A DNA stretch of 64,000 bases from Parelaphostrongylus tenuis (taxonomy: Eukaryota; Nematoda; Chromadorea; Rhabditida; Metastrongylidae). Positions within the stretch are counted from its first letter, which is position 1. Each line of letters opens with the position of its first letter. Location: positions 62,001-126,000 of the forward strand of contig JAHQIW010004567.1 of the NCBI GenBank assembly GCA_019055375.1, written 5' to 3'. This document shows, one piece after another, positions 60,635 through 64,000 of this stretch. Below the pieces are notes generated by a model. The model was given only the letters and a program-made list of their open reading frames with translations, searched no databases and had not been told where the DNA came from. Position numbers and translations under genes: made by a program.

Positions 60635-61040
60635 TCAGATTCGATATAAAACGTTCAAGCACTCTTCTAAGAGCGCCATAACATGCCGAATAGAAAATCT
60701 ATACATGTTTACAGCTCTTTTGTGTTCCATACGGAGTTCACTGATCATTTGTAGAGTCAATCGACGCGTTTGTCTAAAGGTGCTAACATCAGAGGATTCC
60801 ATCATAGGCTCTGGGCAAAAGTTTGGAAACTTACTAAGCAAATCGAATGCGTGTGCAGCTAGACACGATTCACAAAAGCTTTGTGAGTCAAAATAGGGTT
60901 GATAACTTGCCACAAAAGTGTGGGCAACCGTGTTAGGGAGCATGACTCTCCTTGACAGAGCACTCTCGCTATTACCGAATCGGTGAAAAGTAATTTCGGT
61001 TCAAAACTATGCTGAAAAAGCCTTACTAAAAAGTGGCTGG
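60635..61040 (-). CDS. Candidate exon with a frame break, unknown (possibly SET/MYND-like)
   Basis: After a good acceptor (GGCTTTTTCAG) one frame reads SFEPKLLFTDSVIARVLCQG; the coding-like frame then continues in another register as NTVAHTFVASYQPYFDSQ, FCESCLAAHAFDLLSKF and QMISELRMEHKRAVNMYRF to a stop at 60635. The pattern G-E then hydrophobic, P, then C-x-x-C resembles the start of SMYD proteins, but this is a weak family guess. A one-base error near 60945 would join the two frames; a pseudogene is the alternative. Confidence 0.35.
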
Positions 61041-61079
61041 AATGATAGCATGGTTGATATTGAGTACTCATGCAGCTGT

Positions 61080-62395
61080 AAAGTATAGTCTCAAAAGAGT
61101 CAGGTTCGATTACTGCTTTTGCTATGATATTTGATGAGGTTGGTACAAAAGTAATTGCCGTTTAAGATTGTTGAAATGCGTCTCCTTTACAAGACTTCAA
61201 ACCACCACTGTACTGCACGTTCGTTAACGATTTCTGTACCAAATGCGCTGTTGATGTTGTTCGTTGTCTCCGCTGCTTTTCGTCTAACTTTCGTCAGCGA
61301 AACCAAAAACGACAAGTGCGCGCTAAAATAATATATGACATAACTACATTTATTTGCAGATGATTATAAATCTAACGGCTCATTTTAACAGTGCATGAAC
61401 CTCAGCTATATTTTCGCCAATCCAATGGAACTGGAATACTTGGAAGAACTAAGCGCTGAGCGATATAAAGAAACTGCTCACCTTGCAACACAAAATCTAT
61501 GTAGTGAGCTTATTCTGCTGGCATTTTCAAAATGATTGACTGAGCATATCGTGTGTCAATTCGACATCTCCAAACACTAAGGAAGGGATAACATTGAAAC
61601 TTCAATTGTATTTAATAAATTTTACTGTTAACAAATTTACATCTGCTCATCAATGAGCTATCGAATTATTTGGTCACGTTGGATGTTGGGTCCCTGTAAC
61701 ATTGATATATTCTCACCACATGGCTCCTATGAATACAAATAACAAACTATTTTGTTGACAGTGGATTAGGCACGGCTGTGATGGCTAGTAAATTGTTGTT
61801 GCTCATCTCTGACTAAGCGGAGCGATGCTATCTCCTACGGTCGAGCCATCGCCTTGCGGCACATTCACTATGCGCATCACCAGGAAGGACTTTGTCGTAA
61901 TGATGACGTGATTTATAGAAACTGTGTTGTGCAATCAGCTCATGAAGCTTTTTATGCAGAATGTATGCTGCTATCGACAGTGTGGTCTATAATTGCTCTA
62001 ATTGCTCTCAGTGGTGCATTCAGGATGATTGGAAGGGTTAAAATGAAAGTTTATGCTTGCCTAGTCGATCTGTTTCCTAGTTGTTCCTTGTTACTTTCAA
62101 ATCCAGGCTATCGATCTTCAGCTTCATTCGACTTCCAAATAGAATCAATTCAGATTAACTCGCTCATCCATTAGATGACCACCACAGATCAAAATTGCAT
62201 GAGAAAAGCGCTAAGTTTATAGAGAACTGGAAACTGTAGAGGATTTGAGATTTCAGCTTATTCGTGACTTCCGCCAAACTTGTGATATCAAAAGACCATT
62301 TTGAAGAGCACTATAATAATCAAAGTGCAAAGGATTGAATTGAACCTTTCTCCAGCTTCATACTCAAAATATGCTAAGGTATTAAGATATTTACT
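61080..62395. other. No firmly supported gene
   Basis: One 106-codon plus frame (61854-62174) without splice support. Otherwise nothing recognised. Confidence 0.35.
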
Positions 62396-62398
62396 TAC

Positions 62399-62558
62399 AC
62401 TGACAGATTTCTCTCTACTGTTTGAATAATGCTCAGTGAAATAACTCTTTGGACACCGTGGGTACAGATTACGCAGTACTTCAATTTCTTTCTCCTCAGC
62501 ACCATATATTTGAGAAGTTCTTAAGCCTTTTCTGACTTTTTTCCTATCCTGTGAATCA
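62399..62558 (-). CDS. Internal exon of an unknown gene
   Basis: Flanked by a textbook acceptor (TTTTTTATTCAG) and donor (gtaagt), with one split base and 53 open codons: DSQDRKKVRKGLRTSQIYG, AEEKEIEVLRNLYPRCPKS, YFTEHYSNSREKSVS. Ends in phase 0. It could be an upstream exon of the minus-strand frames at 60.6-61.0 and 58.5-58.9 kb. No family recognised. Confidence 0.5.
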
Positions 62559-62920
62559 CTGAATAAAAAAGGCAACTTCAAGAAACTGGCTTCTAGCGTC
62601 TAATTCGAATAATGAGCATTAAATAAGTTCTGATTTTAATAGGATGACCAGCCACGCAGTGGCTGTATCATCGTCAAATGGTTAAATTTGTTTTTAACAG
62701 TATGATGATAGCAATTTTCACAGATGGTCCCGGAATGTTAAAAATATAGAGTTAAACGTTAATTTATACTGAAAGAGAAGTCACGGAATAATAGAGTTTA
62801 TAGGATGTCAGTTCAAATTGAAACCATTTGTGAGTCTCATGAAAAAATATAAGAACTTACTGACTTAGATCTATAGAGGGAAGTTCTTGATGGTTTCATT
62901 TCAACAAACACTGAGTTCAG

Positions 62921-63085
62921 GCGGACAGATGAGGTGCACGGTCGTTGTCGTCGTGGCTCTCAAGAAAACCACCATTGTGACGATAGACCAGTGCAACGGG
63001 TGATCACAATAGAACGCCGTGAGAATGTTCCTCGATCAAACCAAACGAGAAAATTCAGCGCTTCCGATATTATTGATGGCTATAA
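62921..63085 (+). CDS. Internal exon of an unknown gene
   Basis: Acceptor CTGAGTTCAG and donor gtgagt bound 165 bases with a single open frame: RTDEVHGRCRRGSQENHHC, DDRPVQRVITIERRENVPR, SNQTRKFSASDIIDGY. Phase in 1, phase out 2. Basic and hydrophilic. It lies on the opposite strand from the exon at 62399, so two genes may diverge from here. No family recognised. Confidence 0.45.
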
Positions 63086-63639
63086 GTGAGTTTCATAAGA
63101 AATTTTGTGCACTGTACTTTTCATCAGTTTGAGGAGACTTTTTTACATTAACTCTCAGTGGGAAGCGTGACCCTTTTTGAGCACTTTTGTGTTTTGCTGC
63201 CTTACTCACCAAGCGCAGGATTTTTACTGGACTTCTAGTAGTCTCACAATAACACGAGAAACGGCGATTCTTACACATGGCTTGCTATTTTGAAGTATTC
63301 TTAATGCGTTGAAACAGCGACGACAATATCACGTTTTGCCTTTGGGGTAGTTGCCTCATGTCATGAACCTCTTAGCGAGATTTTATGATAGAATTTAGAT
63401 TTTATTGTACTAAACTGTCATAAAAAGGTGTAATTTCACCGGTGATACTTCTACGAAAGTATTCACAGTTGCAATCAACTTGTTGCAAAAAGAGCCACCA
63501 TTCAGTTTTTACTGCACATTTTTATTGTTTTTTTTTAATATACGACTGTTATCTGAAAACGCATATACTACAATTTAGAGCTTCAGAAGGACCCATTATG
63601 AAGGTGTTCTCAATATGCTCGTGGAGTACAGTCTTGTTA

Positions 63640-64000
63640 TCTAAATCTATCCTTCAACCTTTTGGGGACAAGACTTTCAGCTTTATGGATTTTCAGTAGT
63701 CATCCGATGTCTCGAATCTCGATGATTTTACATTAAACTTTGTCTCGGAAAGGCCCTCTTATTGTGGTGTAGCAGCGAAAATAATATGAAGTTCCACACT
63801 CAGCGCGTATTATCGCGAATATTTTCGTTATTTATTTGGAACTCCCTTTTGTTTCGTAGAAACTCCTATATTTTCTCTGTAAGAACTGCAGAAAAAATGT
63901 TTATGTGTCGTTCTGTGGGGTTGAGCTTCTATTTTCTTTTAAAGTGCCTGGGAGTGCTAAACATAATCTTCTTTTCGCTCTTTCAGCCCACCTACCCCCC
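63640..64000 (+). repeat. Satellite-like repeat cluster at the right edge
   Basis: Contains TCTCGAATCTCGATGATTTT, GGTGTAGCAGCGAAAATAAT, the CACTCAGCGCGTATTATCGC block and TTTGTTTCGTAGAAACTCC: the same unit order as at 51.4-52 kb. Continues beyond the window. Confidence 0.6.

Noticed and set aside
1..64000. Operons, CRISPR arrays, phage or bacterial gene clusters
   Set aside because: No runs of adjacent intron-free genes, no spaced direct repeats of CRISPR type; all recognised genes are spliced nematode-like genes.

Overview
This is a eukaryotic, AT-rich nuclear window, almost certainly from a clade V parasitic nematode (strongylid or hookworm type). The evidence is short exons with TTTCAG-like acceptors, a CR1/RTE-type reverse-transcriptase family whose protein I recognise as the kind abundant in hookworm genomes, Penelope and mariner relics, tRNA-derived short repeats, and three host genes whose best family matches include C. 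elegans proteins. There are no prokaryotic genes, operon signatures or CRISPR arrays. The species call is inference.

Layout. 1-3463 (minus strand): 5' part of a Ku80 (XRCC5/cku-80) homologue; its first intron carries a nearly full-length RTE reverse-transcriptase ORF. 3.8-9.1 kb: mariner relic, tRNA-like short repeats, a tandem plus inverted ~207-bp repeat, a terminal-inverted-repeat element. 11322-15291 (plus): complete three-exon gene for a PPP1R11-type protein phosphatase 1 inhibitor-3; its 3.6-kb first intron holds two head-to-head pairs of tRNA-like repeats. 15.7-20.0 kb: dispersed repeats only. 20002-35061 (minus): a complete 17-exon cyclic-nucleotide-gated channel beta-type subunit (tax-2-like, 701 aa as assembled). 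All exon phases agree, but one splice donor reads GA instead of GT. Two long introns hold retroelements. 35-64 kb: mostly repeats (foldback element, degenerate satellite-like clusters, TA tracts, a short RTE 3' end, a Penelope GIY-YIG fragment, another head-to-head tRNA-like pair) plus several exons with good splice signals that I could not assign to a family (39.6, 47.9, 50.5, 54.6-57.1, 57.9-62.6 and 62.9 kb).

How the parts relate: the three recognised host genes act in unrelated processes (DNA end joining, PP1 regulation, sensory transduction). The common theme is that mobile elements sit inside their introns. The most unusual pattern is the repeated head-to-head (minus then plus) arrangement of tRNA-like cores, seen in at least four separate places. 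All gene models were made by eye from splice sites, frame and remembered family patterns; no alignment or database search was run.
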